Below are positions 1 to 6,992 of a stretch of 7,642 bases of DNA, piece by piece (the stretch's first letter is position 1; every line of letters begins with the position of its first letter). Origin of the DNA: Cytophagales bacterium (GTDB lineage: Bacteria > Bacteroidota > Bacteroidia > Cytophagales > Spirosomataceae); assembly GCA_028868395.1 (NCBI GenBank), contig JAGWUO010000045.1:1-7642 (forward strand). The letters are read 5' to 3'. The position numbers and the translations under genes are program-made. The notes beneath the pieces were generated by a model. The model was not told where the DNA came from and ran no database searches. It saw only the letters and a program-made list of their open reading frames with translations.

Positions 1-54
1 GCTACAAGAATAAAGCGCTAATGCAGTGCAAGAAAGTAAGAGTATTCTTTTCAT
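1..54 (-). CDS. Lipoprotein, N-terminus only (partial, runs off left edge)
   Basis: Reading the minus strand from the ATG at 54-52, 18 codons stay open to the window edge and give MKRILLLSCTALALYSCS. This is a textbook bacterial lipoprotein signal: Lys/Arg at positions 2-3, a hydrophobic stretch, then a lipobox ending in Cys17 (Leu-Tyr-Ser-Cys). Signal peptidase II would cleave before Cys17, which is then lipidated. It begins 8 bases after the stop codon of the TonB-dependent receptor on the same strand, so the two are probably co-transcribed. Lipoproteins next to such receptors in Bacteroidota are often surface-exposed partners, but receptors of this barrel type usually lack a SusD, so I do not call it SusD. 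The mature domain lies outside the window and its function is unknown. The plus-strand frame across the same bases is its shadow. Confidence 0.72.
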   Translation of the reverse strand, partial: MKRILLLSCTALALYSCS

Positions 55-62
55 TGGTGTTA

Positions 63-2462
63 TTAATTTTCTTCGTCCATTAAGCTACGGCGTTGTTTTG
101 CAGCTTGTTTAGTCGTTTTAAATCGGTAATTAAATGTCAAATTTAGTGAAGTTAATCTCCCTTGAGATTCTCCACGTGTGTAAAATCCTGAACCGTCTTT
201 TGGTTCTAAGAACCGAGATTCATAGCGATTTATTCGAGAGCTAAATATATCTAAAATACTTAAACTTAGTGTTCCATTTCCTTTCATTATATCCTTTGAA
301 GCAGATAAATCAGCCCAGGCGATATACCCTCGCGTTCCTTGAGGAGTTTGTTGAGGCGCTTCATAATTTGCTCTCACTTGTAAATCCACTGCGCCTAGTT
401 TAATTCGGGAACTATGGCGAACAAACCAAGAATAGGTGTCAGCCTTAAAGGCGGCATTGATATTGGTAGCGTCCGTAATCGCTCTAAAGGCATTAAAGCT
501 TAAATCTGCTTTGTAGGCTTTGGTAAAGGTATATGAACTAGCAATTTCAACCCCCATCGACTGTTGATCACTTAAATTGACTGGTAATGTTTTTGCAAAG
601 CCTAAGGTATCAACGGATCTGAATCGGTCGATTTTTCCAAAAGTTTGGCGATAATAAAGGGATGAACTAACGCTCCCATTTTCGAAATACCGAACGTTTC
701 CTAAATCAAATGAATTGGTAAATTCTGGATTTAAATTGGGATTTCCAGAGAAGAAGTTTCGGTTATCAGAAAAAGTAACAAAGGGCGTTAAATCATTATA
801 GGTAGGACGTCTTACTCGTCTGGAATAGCTTAGTTGAAAGGAATTATCCGGAGTGATCGTATACGTAAAATGGGCACTAGGGAACAAATTTGCGTAATTC
901 CTTGGGTTTTTTTCCTTCGTTTCTTCTAGTTCAGTTTGGATATCAGTAGTCTCAGCTCTTAACCCGAATTGGTACGAAAACTGCTTCATTTTGTTTCCAA
1001 AAATCAGGTAGGCTGCCGAGATGTTTTCTTTATAGTTAAATACGTTTTTCAAGCCAGGGATAATGGTAAATTGTCCTGATGGTTGTTGTTCTGTTACGAT
1101 ATAATCATTGATCATATTTCTAAAGCTAGTCCGCAAACCCATTTCTATTTTGGCCTCTTTACCGATGGGGTTGACATAGTCCGCTTGCAAAATCCATTGG
1201 CGTTCGAATTCGTCATTTAGTGCTTTTTGTACCTTGTTAAGTTCCGAAAAAGCAGATCCATCTGGTTTCTTCCCTTTTTGAGTATAGGTCTGATCCGATC
1301 TTTCCCAATAATCTAAGTAGCGCAAATCGGCGCTAAATTCTTTTCCTTTTTTGGCAAAGTTTTTCTTGAAAGTGAGGGCATATTCTCCATTCGGTTCTGC
1401 CTCTTTTTCATCTTGTTGGCGATATGTATCGCTATACAAATTAAATAAGTTTCCGCGGTAATCCAGGTAATTGAAGTCTGTAATACGTTGAACGTCAGTT
1501 CTTCTAAAGATATAGGAGGCGGTTAAAATGGTTTTGTCATTGAAAAAATAATCCGCTCCACCTCTTACATTATTAACTAGGCCAGTGACATTATTAGACG
1601 AATGTTGATCCAGGTAATTTGTCTGCTTTCCGGTATAAACTTCTTGGTAAATACTGCCTCTTCCAGGTGTCCGACGATAGAAAACGCCATAATTGATGAA
1701 GAAGTTGAACTTGTTTTTTCGGTAATTTACAATCGCTGTTCCTCCAAAATTTTCCGGATATCCTGTCGTTGTCTCAATGGCTCCATTAAAACCTTGGTTT
1801 TGGTTCTTTTTAAGCACGATATTGATAATTCCGGCCATCCCTTCAGCTTCGTAACGGGCAGAGGGATTCGTGATGATTTCGACTTTATCGATAAGATTTC
1901 CTTGCAAGGATTGCAAGCCGGACGAACCATTAATTCCGGCTAAAGTAGAGGGCTTTCCATCAATTAAAATGCGCACGTTATCACTTCCTCGCAGTTTAAT
2001 AGCCCCTTCTGGATCGACTTGGATAGAAGGTAAATTTCCTAATATTTCAGAAGCCGTCGCCCCTTTATTTGCTAGGTCCGTCCCCACATTAAAGATTCGC
2101 TTGTCGAGGTTGAGTTCCATGGAGGCTTTTTGGCCTTTCACCACTACCTCATTTAAGGTCTGATTGCTTTCCTTAACGCTAATGGTTCCTAAATTAATGG
2201 AGGTCGTAAATGACTGATTTGCCATCTTCATTGCTTCATATCCAATACTTTCAATCAACAAATCATAGGTTCCAGGAGCTACTTCTACCACGAATTTCCC
2301 CTTTTCATTCCCGATTGTGCCCGTCACTAGTGAAGTACCTTTAAAAATACGTATGCTCGAAAATGGTACATTTACCTCTCCTTGAATCTTGATTTTTGTT
2401 TGGGCATAAATGCTTGAAACGCACAATAAGAGTAGTATCGGAAGAAACCGAAAGTTTTTCAT
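63..2462 (-). CDS. TonB-dependent outer-membrane receptor (outer membrane beta-barrel family)
   Basis: This 799-residue protein is a gated outer-membrane importer powered by TonB-ExbB-ExbD. Residues 1-20 form a signal peptide (cleavage likely after Ala20, before Gln21). Residues about 24-80 resemble a carboxypeptidase-regulatory-like domain (Gly-Lys-Phe near 55-57, Pro-Gly-Thr-Tyr at 63-66, Gly-Tyr at 74-75). A TonB-box-like LNEVVV lies at 103-108. The plug spans about 115-220, with LRGS at 157-160, ILIDGKP at 165-171, ITNPSARYEAEGMAGIINIVLKK at 197-219 region by pattern, and a long aromatic-rich barrel follows. The order fits the Bacteroidota receptors annotated as 'outer membrane beta-barrel protein'. 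The last barrel strand ends around LNLTFNYRF and is followed by a charged tail (to MDEEN), so the usual C-terminal aromatic is not terminal; this is common in that group. No SD precedes the ATG at 2462, as usual in Bacteroidota. The cargo cannot be read; siderophores, peptides and glycans are all possible. A lipoprotein gene follows after 8 bases and an acylase is divergent. Confidence 0.93.
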   Translation of the reverse strand: MKNFRFLPILLLLCVSSIYAQTKIKIQGEVNVPFSSIRIFKGTSLVTGTIGNEKGKFVVEVAPGTYDLLIESIGYEAMKMANQSFTTSINLGTISVKESNQTLNEVVVKGQKASMELNLDKRIFNVGTDLANKGATASEILGNLPSIQVDPEGAIKLRGSDNVRILIDGKPSTLAGINGSSGLQSLQGNLIDKVEIITNPSARYEAEGMAGIINIVLKKNQNQGFNGAIETTTGYPENFGGTAIVNYRKNKFNFFINYGVFYRRTPGRGSIYQEVYTGKQTNYLDQHSSNNVTGLVNNVRGGADYFFNDKTILTASYIFRRTDVQRITDFNYLDYRGNLFNLYSDTYRQQDEKEAEPNGEYALTFKKNFAKKGKEFSADLRYLDYWERSDQTYTQKGKKPDGSAFSELNKVQKALNDEFERQWILQADYVNPIGKEAKIEMGLRTSFRNMINDYIVTEQQPSGQFTIIPGLKNVFNYKENISAAYLIFGNKMKQFSYQFGLRAETTDIQTELEETKEKNPRNYANLFPSAHFTYTITPDNSFQLSYSRRVRRPTYNDLTPFVTFSDNRNFFSGNPNLNPEFTNSFDLGNVRYFENGSVSSSLYYRQTFGKIDRFRSVDTLGFAKTLPVNLSDQQSMGVEIASSYTFTKAYKADLSFNAFRAITDATNINAAFKADTYSWFVRHSSRIKLGAVDLQVRANYEAPQQTPQGTRGYIAWADLSASKDIMKGNGTLSLSILDIFSSRINRYESRFLEPKDGSGFYTRGESQGRLTSLNLTFNYRFKTTKQAAKQRRSLMDEEN

Positions 2463-2567
2463 AGAGGAGGTTTAGAATAGTCTTGTAAGTTATAAAGACA
2501 ATTTTAGATTGTTTATACCCTCCTGACCCGATTTTATTCTTATTTTTAGCCGATATATCAACTAGCT
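2463..2567. promoter_or_regulatory. Divergent promoter region between receptor and acylase genes
   Basis: These 105 bases are the only space from which both the leftward receptor operon and the rightward acylase can be started, so both promoters should lie here. The best match to the Bacteroidota -7 element (TAnnTTTG) for the acylase is TATTTTTA at 2541-2548, one mismatch, ending 19 bases before the ATG; I find no convincing -33 partner. No clear element is visible for the leftward direction. The region is AT-rich. Location is well supported by gene orientation; the exact promoter bases are not. Confidence 0.5.
2491..2517. repeat. Imperfect palindrome, possible operator
   Basis: TATAAA (2491-2496) pairs with TTTATA (2512-2517) and CAAT (2499-2502) pairs with ATTG (2508-2511). 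Ten base pairs result, with a two-base bulge (GA, 2497-2498) and a five-base centre (2503-2507). It sits about 30 bases from the receptor start and 50 from the acylase start, where a regulator could act on both genes. It is AT-rich, so chance is a real alternative. Confidence 0.35.
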
Positions 2568-4679
2568 ATGAAAAAACTCGTTACGCTCCTTTTATTCCTT
2601 ATTTCCTTTTACTCGAAAGCCGATTCTTATGAGGCACAAGCGAAACGGGTGACGATACATCGGGACGAATGGGGTATTCCACATATTTATGGAAAATCGG
2701 ATGCAGATGCCGTTTTTGGCTTAATGTATGCTCAGTGCGAAGATGATTTCGCCAGAGTTGAGATGAATTACATGGAGAAATTGGGTCGCATGTCTGAGGT
2801 GAAAGGTGAAAAGGAATTAGCTTATGATCTTTATATTAAACTGCTAATTGATGAAAATGAGGCCAAAGAAGACTACAAAACAGCACCTATTTGGCTCAAA
2901 AAGCTATTGAACGCTTATGCGGACGGAATTAATTACTATTTACAAAAACACCCCGAAGTTAAGCCTCGATTAATCACTCATTTTGAACCATGGTATCCCC
3001 TTTTATGGACCGATGGATCTATTGGAGCCATTTCTACGGGAGATGTGACTGAACAAGAAACTGCCCTTTTTTATGGTTTACCTGCCCAAGTGGCTAGTGT
3101 GAAATACCAAAATCCAGATGAGAAGCTGACTGGTTCAAACGGTTTCGCTGTGGGTCCTTCCCTCTCTAAATCCGGTCATTCATTACTCTACATTAATCCG
3201 CACGTGACCTTTTATTTTCGTCCGGAAGTACACGTAGTAAGTGAGGAAGGGTTATCTGTGTATGGAGCAGTTACATGGGGTCAATTCTTTGTATACCAAG
3301 GTTTTAACCCTTACAATGGTTGGATGCATACTTCCTCAGAAGTCGATGTCGCGGATGCCTATGTGGAGACAACGCGCTCGCGTAATGGAAAGATGGAATA
3401 CCTTTTGGATGGAAAATGGATTCCATTTCGAACGAAAATTATCAACTTGGGTTCTCGCAAAATCAAGGCCTATTTTAACCACCGAGGACCCGTTTTAGCC
3501 GCTAGAAATGGGAAATGGATTTCTGTGCGTTCGTACAATCGATCGCGGAATAGTTTAATGCAAAGCTGGCTGCGAACGAAGACAAAAGGCTTGGCTGATT
3601 ACAAACGTGTCATGGACATGCGCGCTAATACTTCCAATAATACTGTTTACGCAGATAATAAGGGAAATATTGCCTATTGGCATGGGAACTATGTACCGCG
3701 TAGGGATGCTTCGAAAGATTGGGGAATTCCGCAGGATGGCTCTTCGAGTCAAATCGATTGGAAGGGACTTCATTCTGTTGACGAAATAGTTCACGTATAC
3801 AATCCTGCTTCTGGATGGATTCAAAATTGCAACTCCACTCCTTTCACCGTTTCAGGAGCCTCGAGTCCTTTACGTTCCAATTATCCTGTCTACATGGCCC
3901 CAGACGGAGAAAATTTCCGAGATCGCAATGCGGTTCGATTATTCTCTCATACTGGCAAATTAGATTTACAAAGTTTAATTGGATTAGGATATGATCGCCG
4001 TTTAACGGCTTTCGAAACATTACTGCCAGCCCTTATTCAGGCGGCAGGCTATGAATCAGATTTAGCAGATGTTGTGAAAGAATTAAAAAGCTGGGATTAT
4101 AATGCCTCTACAAATTCAATAGCCCAAACGATTGCCGTTCGTTGGGGCCTGAAAATAATGCCTAAAATACCTAAACCTAAGCAATTTGGGGGAGAGACGG
4201 AAGTGGTTCAAAATATGGAAAACTATGCCAAGACGGGATCTACATCCGAAATGGTGCAAGCATTGAGAGAGGTTTTAGCTGAATTGAATAGAGATTTTGG
4301 CACTTGGCGGGTTGCCTGGGGCGAATTAAATCGCTTCCAACGCGTTTCAAATGGTGATGCCTTGCAAATGGATGATTCGAAACCAAGTATTCCCGTACCC
4401 TTCACTTCATCCGCTTGGGGACAACTACCCTCTTACACCAGCCGATCGATTCAAGGATCGAAAAAATGGTATGGGGTGAATGGAAATAGTTTTGTGGCGG
4501 CGGTGGAATTTGGACCAAAAATAAAGGCCTATTCTCTATTAGCTGGAGGTGAAAGTGGCAACCCGGCTTCTTCCCATTTCTTCGATCAAGGTCAAATGTA
4601 TGCCGAAGGGAAATTTAAGGATATTTATTTTTATAAAAGTGATGTATTGAAGCACGCTGTGTCTTCTTATCATCCTTAA
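2568..4679 (+). CDS. Secreted penicillin acylase family Ntn-hydrolase (AHL-acylase-like)
   Basis: This 703-residue protein would hydrolyse an amide bond between an acyl group and an amine in the periplasm. Residues 1-18 form a signal peptide (likely cleavage after Ala18). The alpha-chain signature is RDEWGIPHIYG at 32-42, with FGLMYAQCEDD at 50-60. Autocleavage should occur between Gly189 and Ser190, freeing Ser190 as the N-terminal nucleophile of a beta chain of about 514 residues; a short linker upstream is probably also removed. Asn-Pro-His at 210-212 puts His212 at beta position 23, the position of the catalytic histidine in PvdQ. His-Thr-Ser at 254-256 is the likely oxyanion segment and Asn422, in GWIQNCNSTPF (416-426), the likely catalytic asparagine. 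All expected residues are present and the length is normal, so it looks active. The motifs lean toward acyl-homoserine-lactone / aculeacin acylases rather than true penicillin G acylase, but substrates in this family cannot be assigned by sequence. It is divergent from a TonB receptor operon. Confidence 0.9.
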   Translation: MKKLVTLLLFLISFYSKADSYEAQAKRVTIHRDEWGIPHIYGKSDADAVFGLMYAQCEDDFARVEMNYMEKLGRMSEVKGEKELAYDLYIKLLIDENEAKEDYKTAPIWLKKLLNAYADGINYYLQKHPEVKPRLITHFEPWYPLLWTDGSIGAISTGDVTEQETALFYGLPAQVASVKYQNPDEKLTGSNGFAVGPSLSKSGHSLLYINPHVTFYFRPEVHVVSEEGLSVYGAVTWGQFFVYQGFNPYNGWMHTSSEVDVADAYVETTRSRNGKMEYLLDGKWIPFRTKIINLGSRKIKAYFNHRGPVLAARNGKWISVRSYNRSRNSLMQSWLRTKTKGLADYKRVMDMRANTSNNTVYADNKGNIAYWHGNYVPRRDASKDWGIPQDGSSSQIDWKGLHSVDEIVHVYNPASGWIQNCNSTPFTVSGASSPLRSNYPVYMAPDGENFRDRNAVRLFSHTGKLDLQSLIGLGYDRRLTAFETLLPALIQAAGYESDLADVVKELKSWDYNASTNSIAQTIAVRWGLKIMPKIPKPKQFGGETEVVQNMENYAKTGSTSEMVQALREVLAELNRDFGTWRVAWGELNRFQRVSNGDALQMDDSKPSIPVPFTSSAWGQLPSYTSRSIQGSKKWYGVNGNSFVAAVEFGPKIKAYSLLAGGESGNPASSHFFDQGQMYAEGKFKDIYFYKSDVLKHAVSSYHP

Positions 4680-4691
4680 TTATTGTTATAT

Positions 4692-4715
4692 TTAAGGCTA
4701 ATTTATAGCCGTTAA
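4692..4715. repeat. Small hairpin in the acylase-kinase gap
   Basis: GGCTA (4696-4700) pairs perfectly with TAGCC (4706-4710) over a five-base loop. TTAA (4692-4695) can pair with TTAA (4712-4715) if G4711 is bulged out, giving nine base pairs. It lies 12 bases after the acylase stop and ends 8 bases before the kinase ATG. No T-run follows, so it is not a standard intrinsic terminator. It could be a weak transcript end, an mRNA structure over the kinase start, or chance. TATATTTA at 4687-4694 is a one-mismatch match to the Bacteroidota -7 element, without a visible -33. Confidence 0.3.
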
Positions 4716-4723
4716 CTAATCAA

Positions 4724-5929
4724 ATGCCTAATCAAATACAAGCCGGATTCGAGTTTGAAGCCATCTTCCAAGAGGCGGCTATTGGTATTGTAGTAACTAA
4801 TTCAAAGTTTGAAATATTACTTTCTAACCGATTTGCGAATCAGTTGTTTGGATACGAATCGGACGAATTGCTTGGTGAAAATATTTCCCTTTTAATCCCC
4901 AACCATCTAAAAGATAGACATCACGCTCATCTCCACAATTTAGGCCATGAAAAACCTATTTCAAGGCCTATGGGTATTGGTCTAGACTTAAAGGCTAAAA
5001 GAAAGGACGGCTCCTTATTCCCTATCGAGATTTCTTTAAGTCACTTTAAAGCAAGTGATTCGATGCACTATATCGCCTTCGTGAGTGATGTAACATTAAA
5101 GCGAAAAGTAGAAATGGAGTTGATTCTAAAGAATCAGCAAATCAATCAGTTGAATGAAACCTTAGAGCAAGAAGTGGCCGCTAGAACTCAGGCTCTTCAA
5201 AATACGCTAGATAAACTAGAGGTCAATGCGAAAGAACTAGAGATATCCTTGGAAAAGGAAAAAGTGCTTGGGGACCTGAAGACACGCTTCGTTTCTATGG
5301 CCTCTCATGAATTCAGAACGCCTTTAACCTCGATTTTGGGTTCTGCGACTTTGATTGAAAAATATACCCAACTGGAGGATCAGCCTAAAAGAGAGCAACA
5401 TATCAATCGTATAAAATCGTCTGTGAATCATTTAACAGAGATTTTAGAGGAGTTTTTATCGGTCGGAAAATTAGAGGATGGTAAATTAGAAATTCATCCA
5501 ATCGAGTTTTCAATACGTGACTTTTTACAAGATATCGTATCGGATTTTAGTACCTACCAGCAGGTCATTCACCTGAAATTAGAGGAAGATTTCTATTGTG
5601 TTCAAGATGCATCGATTTTACGTAAAGTAATATTTAATGGCCTATCGAATGCCTTGAAATTCTCACAGAAGGAAATCATCTTGAAGGTGGAGAAACAGGG
5701 GAATCAGGTTTTGATTACCATGATTGATCAAGGGATAGGGATTAGTGTAGAGGACCAAAAGCACTTATTCGAGCGTTTCTTCCGAGGTGGTAATGCCACG
5801 GTTATTCAAGGAACTGGTTTAGGATTGCACCTGGTGGATCGCTACATGCGATTGTTGGGTGGAAAAGTGGAAATTAAAAGTGAATTGAACAAAGGAACAG
5901 AACTTTTGATACAATTCCCGTTGAACTAA
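4724..5929 (+). CDS. Soluble PAS-domain sensor histidine kinase
   Basis: This 401-residue protein is the sensor of a two-component system; it has no signal peptide or membrane segment, so it senses a cytoplasmic or diffusible cue. A PAS domain spans about 11-125. Its helix carries Arg65-His66, matching the Arg-His of the FixL heme helix, in a patch of six histidines (61, 66, 67, 69, 71, 75), followed by MGIGLDL (83-89) and KRKDGSLFPIEISLS (92-106). The distal FixL arginine is aligned with Leu87, so heme binding is open. A long coiled coil (about 126-185) leads to the H-box SMASHEFRTP (191-200), with phospho-acceptor His195. The ATPase domain has the N-box (Asn309), G1 DQGIGI (335-340), F-box LFERFF (348-353) and G2 GTGLGL (363-368), all intact. 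It starts 44 bases after the acylase, and the regulator gene follows after 4 bases and is the obvious partner. It may share the acylase transcript or have its own promoter. Confidence 0.92.
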   Translation: MPNQIQAGFEFEAIFQEAAIGIVVTNSKFEILLSNRFANQLFGYESDELLGENISLLIPNHLKDRHHAHLHNLGHEKPISRPMGIGLDLKAKRKDGSLFPIEISLSHFKASDSMHYIAFVSDVTLKRKVEMELILKNQQINQLNETLEQEVAARTQALQNTLDKLEVNAKELEISLEKEKVLGDLKTRFVSMASHEFRTPLTSILGSATLIEKYTQLEDQPKREQHINRIKSSVNHLTEILEEFLSVGKLEDGKLEIHPIEFSIRDFLQDIVSDFSTYQQVIHLKLEEDFYCVQDASILRKVIFNGLSNALKFSQKEIILKVEKQGNQVLITMIDQGIGISVEDQKHLFERFFRGGNATVIQGTGLGLHLVDRYMRLLGGKVEIKSELNKGTELLIQFPLN

Positions 5930-5933
5930 TAGT

Positions 5934-6989
5934 ATGAGCAAGCGCATTTTAATCATTGAGGATAGTGTGGATATTCGGGAGAATACCGCTGAACTTTTAG
6001 AATTATCAGGATTTACGGTAGAAACGGCATCTGATGGTTTGGAAGGGGTAAGATTAGCCCGTTCTTGGAAGCCAGATTTAGTGATCTGTGATATTATGAT
6101 GCCTAATTTGGATGGATTCGGCGTGTTGCAAGTCTTCTCTAGTCAACCGGAGCTAGCCTCGATTCCATTCATCTTCTTGACGGCTAAAACGGATCGCGCA
6201 GATATGCGAAAGGGAATGGAAATGGGGGCGGATGATTATTTGACAAAACCCTTTCAAGAAGTCGAATTATTAAAAGCCATCGAAGCGCGCTTAAAGAAAA
6301 CCAAAACGATTGCTCCTGTGATTGAATCGGTTTCGGATGTTGCTTCCGTGCATGAGGCTTTAGCGTTTTTAGATTTACCCACTTGGGAAGGTGAAAAGAA
6401 AATACAAACGCACGCGAAAAAACAGGTGATTTATTCAGAAGGAGATCATCCTATTCGTTTGTATTATTTAGCCAAAGGGAAAGTAAAAGCCTACCATACG
6501 AACAGGGAGGGTAAATACTTCATCACTTCATTTATTCAGGAAGGGGAATTTTTTGGCTTCGTTGACATCTTAGAAAACCAAGTTTACCGCGAAAGTGCAG
6601 AAGCTTTAGAGGAATCACAAATCATCAGTGTTTCAGCTGTCGATTTTCAGCAACGAATTAAGGAAAACATTCACTTGGAAGTCTTTTTCAGAAAAGCCCT
6701 AACCAGGTATTTATTGAAAAACGAAAAGCTGATGGTCGAAATGGCTTATCAAAGCCTACGCATGCGGGTAGCCATGGTTTTAGTCGAATTAGCTAAAACC
6801 TACGGCGCTTCTATGTCCGAGCCTTTGGTGATCAAACTTTCACGCGAAGATCTTGCTTCTCGCGTAGGAACAGCCACCGAATCTGTTATTAGGACCTTAA
6901 GTGATTTCAAGAAGGAAGGCTATTTAGATGTCAAGGGAGGTGAAATGACCTTGAAGAACATCGAAGGACTAGCTAAACTCAAATATTAG
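5934..6989 (+). CDS. Response regulator fused to Crp/Fnr-type transcription factor
   Basis: This 351-residue cytoplasmic DNA-binding protein joins three modules. The receiver domain (about 4-120) has the acidic pair Glu9-Asp10, phospho-acceptor Asp53 (ICDIMMP), Thr83 and Lys105 (LTKPF), so it should accept phosphate from the kinase encoded 4 bases upstream. A cyclic-nucleotide-binding-like beta-roll follows (about 155-240). It keeps Gly204-Glu205, but the phosphate-binding Arg-Ser of E. coli CRP reads Glu220-Ser221 here, so cAMP binding is doubtful. A Crp-type winged helix closes the protein (about 265-350); its recognition helix TATESVIRTLSDFKKEG (313-329) keeps the Glu (316) and Arg (320) that contact DNA in CRP and FNR. 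The only cysteine is Cys52, so it has no FNR-type iron-sulfur cluster. The likely logic is phosphorylation replacing ligand as the signal. The targets are unknown; the gene meets a SafE-like gene tail to tail. Confidence 0.93.
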   Translation: MSKRILIIEDSVDIRENTAELLELSGFTVETASDGLEGVRLARSWKPDLVICDIMMPNLDGFGVLQVFSSQPELASIPFIFLTAKTDRADMRKGMEMGADDYLTKPFQEVELLKAIEARLKKTKTIAPVIESVSDVASVHEALAFLDLPTWEGEKKIQTHAKKQVIYSEGDHPIRLYYLAKGKVKAYHTNREGKYFITSFIQEGEFFGFVDILENQVYRESAEALEESQIISVSAVDFQQRIKENIHLEVFFRKALTRYLLKNEKLMVEMAYQSLRMRVAMVLVELAKTYGASMSEPLVIKLSREDLASRVGTATESVIRTLSDFKKEGYLDVKGGEMTLKNIEGLAKLKY

Positions 6990-6992
6990 CTA
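6970..6992. terminator. Inverted repeat across convergent gene ends, possible weak bidirectional terminator
   Basis: TAGCTAA (6970-6976) pairs perfectly with TTAGCTA (6986-6992) around a nine-base loop. The right arm covers both stop codons of the two convergent genes. The stem has only two G:C pairs and no strong T-run on either strand, so it is weak as an intrinsic terminator. It is the only candidate structure between two genes with no spacer. TAGCTAAAC also occurs twice as a direct repeat here (6970-6978 and 6987-6995), because AGCT is self-complementary. Confidence 0.3.

Noticed and set aside
3..83. Plus-strand frame with a hydrophobic stretch ending at a TAA at 81-83, which could be the tail of a convergent gene
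   Set aside because: It is antisense to the lipoprotein signal peptide, which has a start, charged N-terminus and lipobox, and it would overlap the receptor's end; hydrophobicity comes from the complementary codons.
1602..2163. Plus-strand open frames of 113 and 97 codons (1602-1943 and 1870-2163)
   Set aside because: Both lie antisense within the well-supported receptor gene, have no recognisable domain, and are explained as shadows.
2464..2470. GAGGAGG on the plus strand, resembling a strong Shine-Dalgarno site
   Set aside because: The nearest plus-strand start (2568) is about 100 bases away, and for the minus-strand receptor the site reads as CCTCCTC, the wrong strand.
2508..4691. ATTGTTTATA (2508-2517) and ATTGTTATAT (4682-4691) as a shared regulatory motif of the two intergenic regions
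   Set aside because: The match needs a one-base gap and is almost all A and T, so it is expected by chance in this sequence.
2463..4723. FNR/FixK-type operator (TTGAT-N4-ATCAA) in either intergenic region as proof of autoregulation
   Set aside because: Single ATCAA half-sites occur at 2557-2561 and 4719-4723, but the opposite half does not match in either case.
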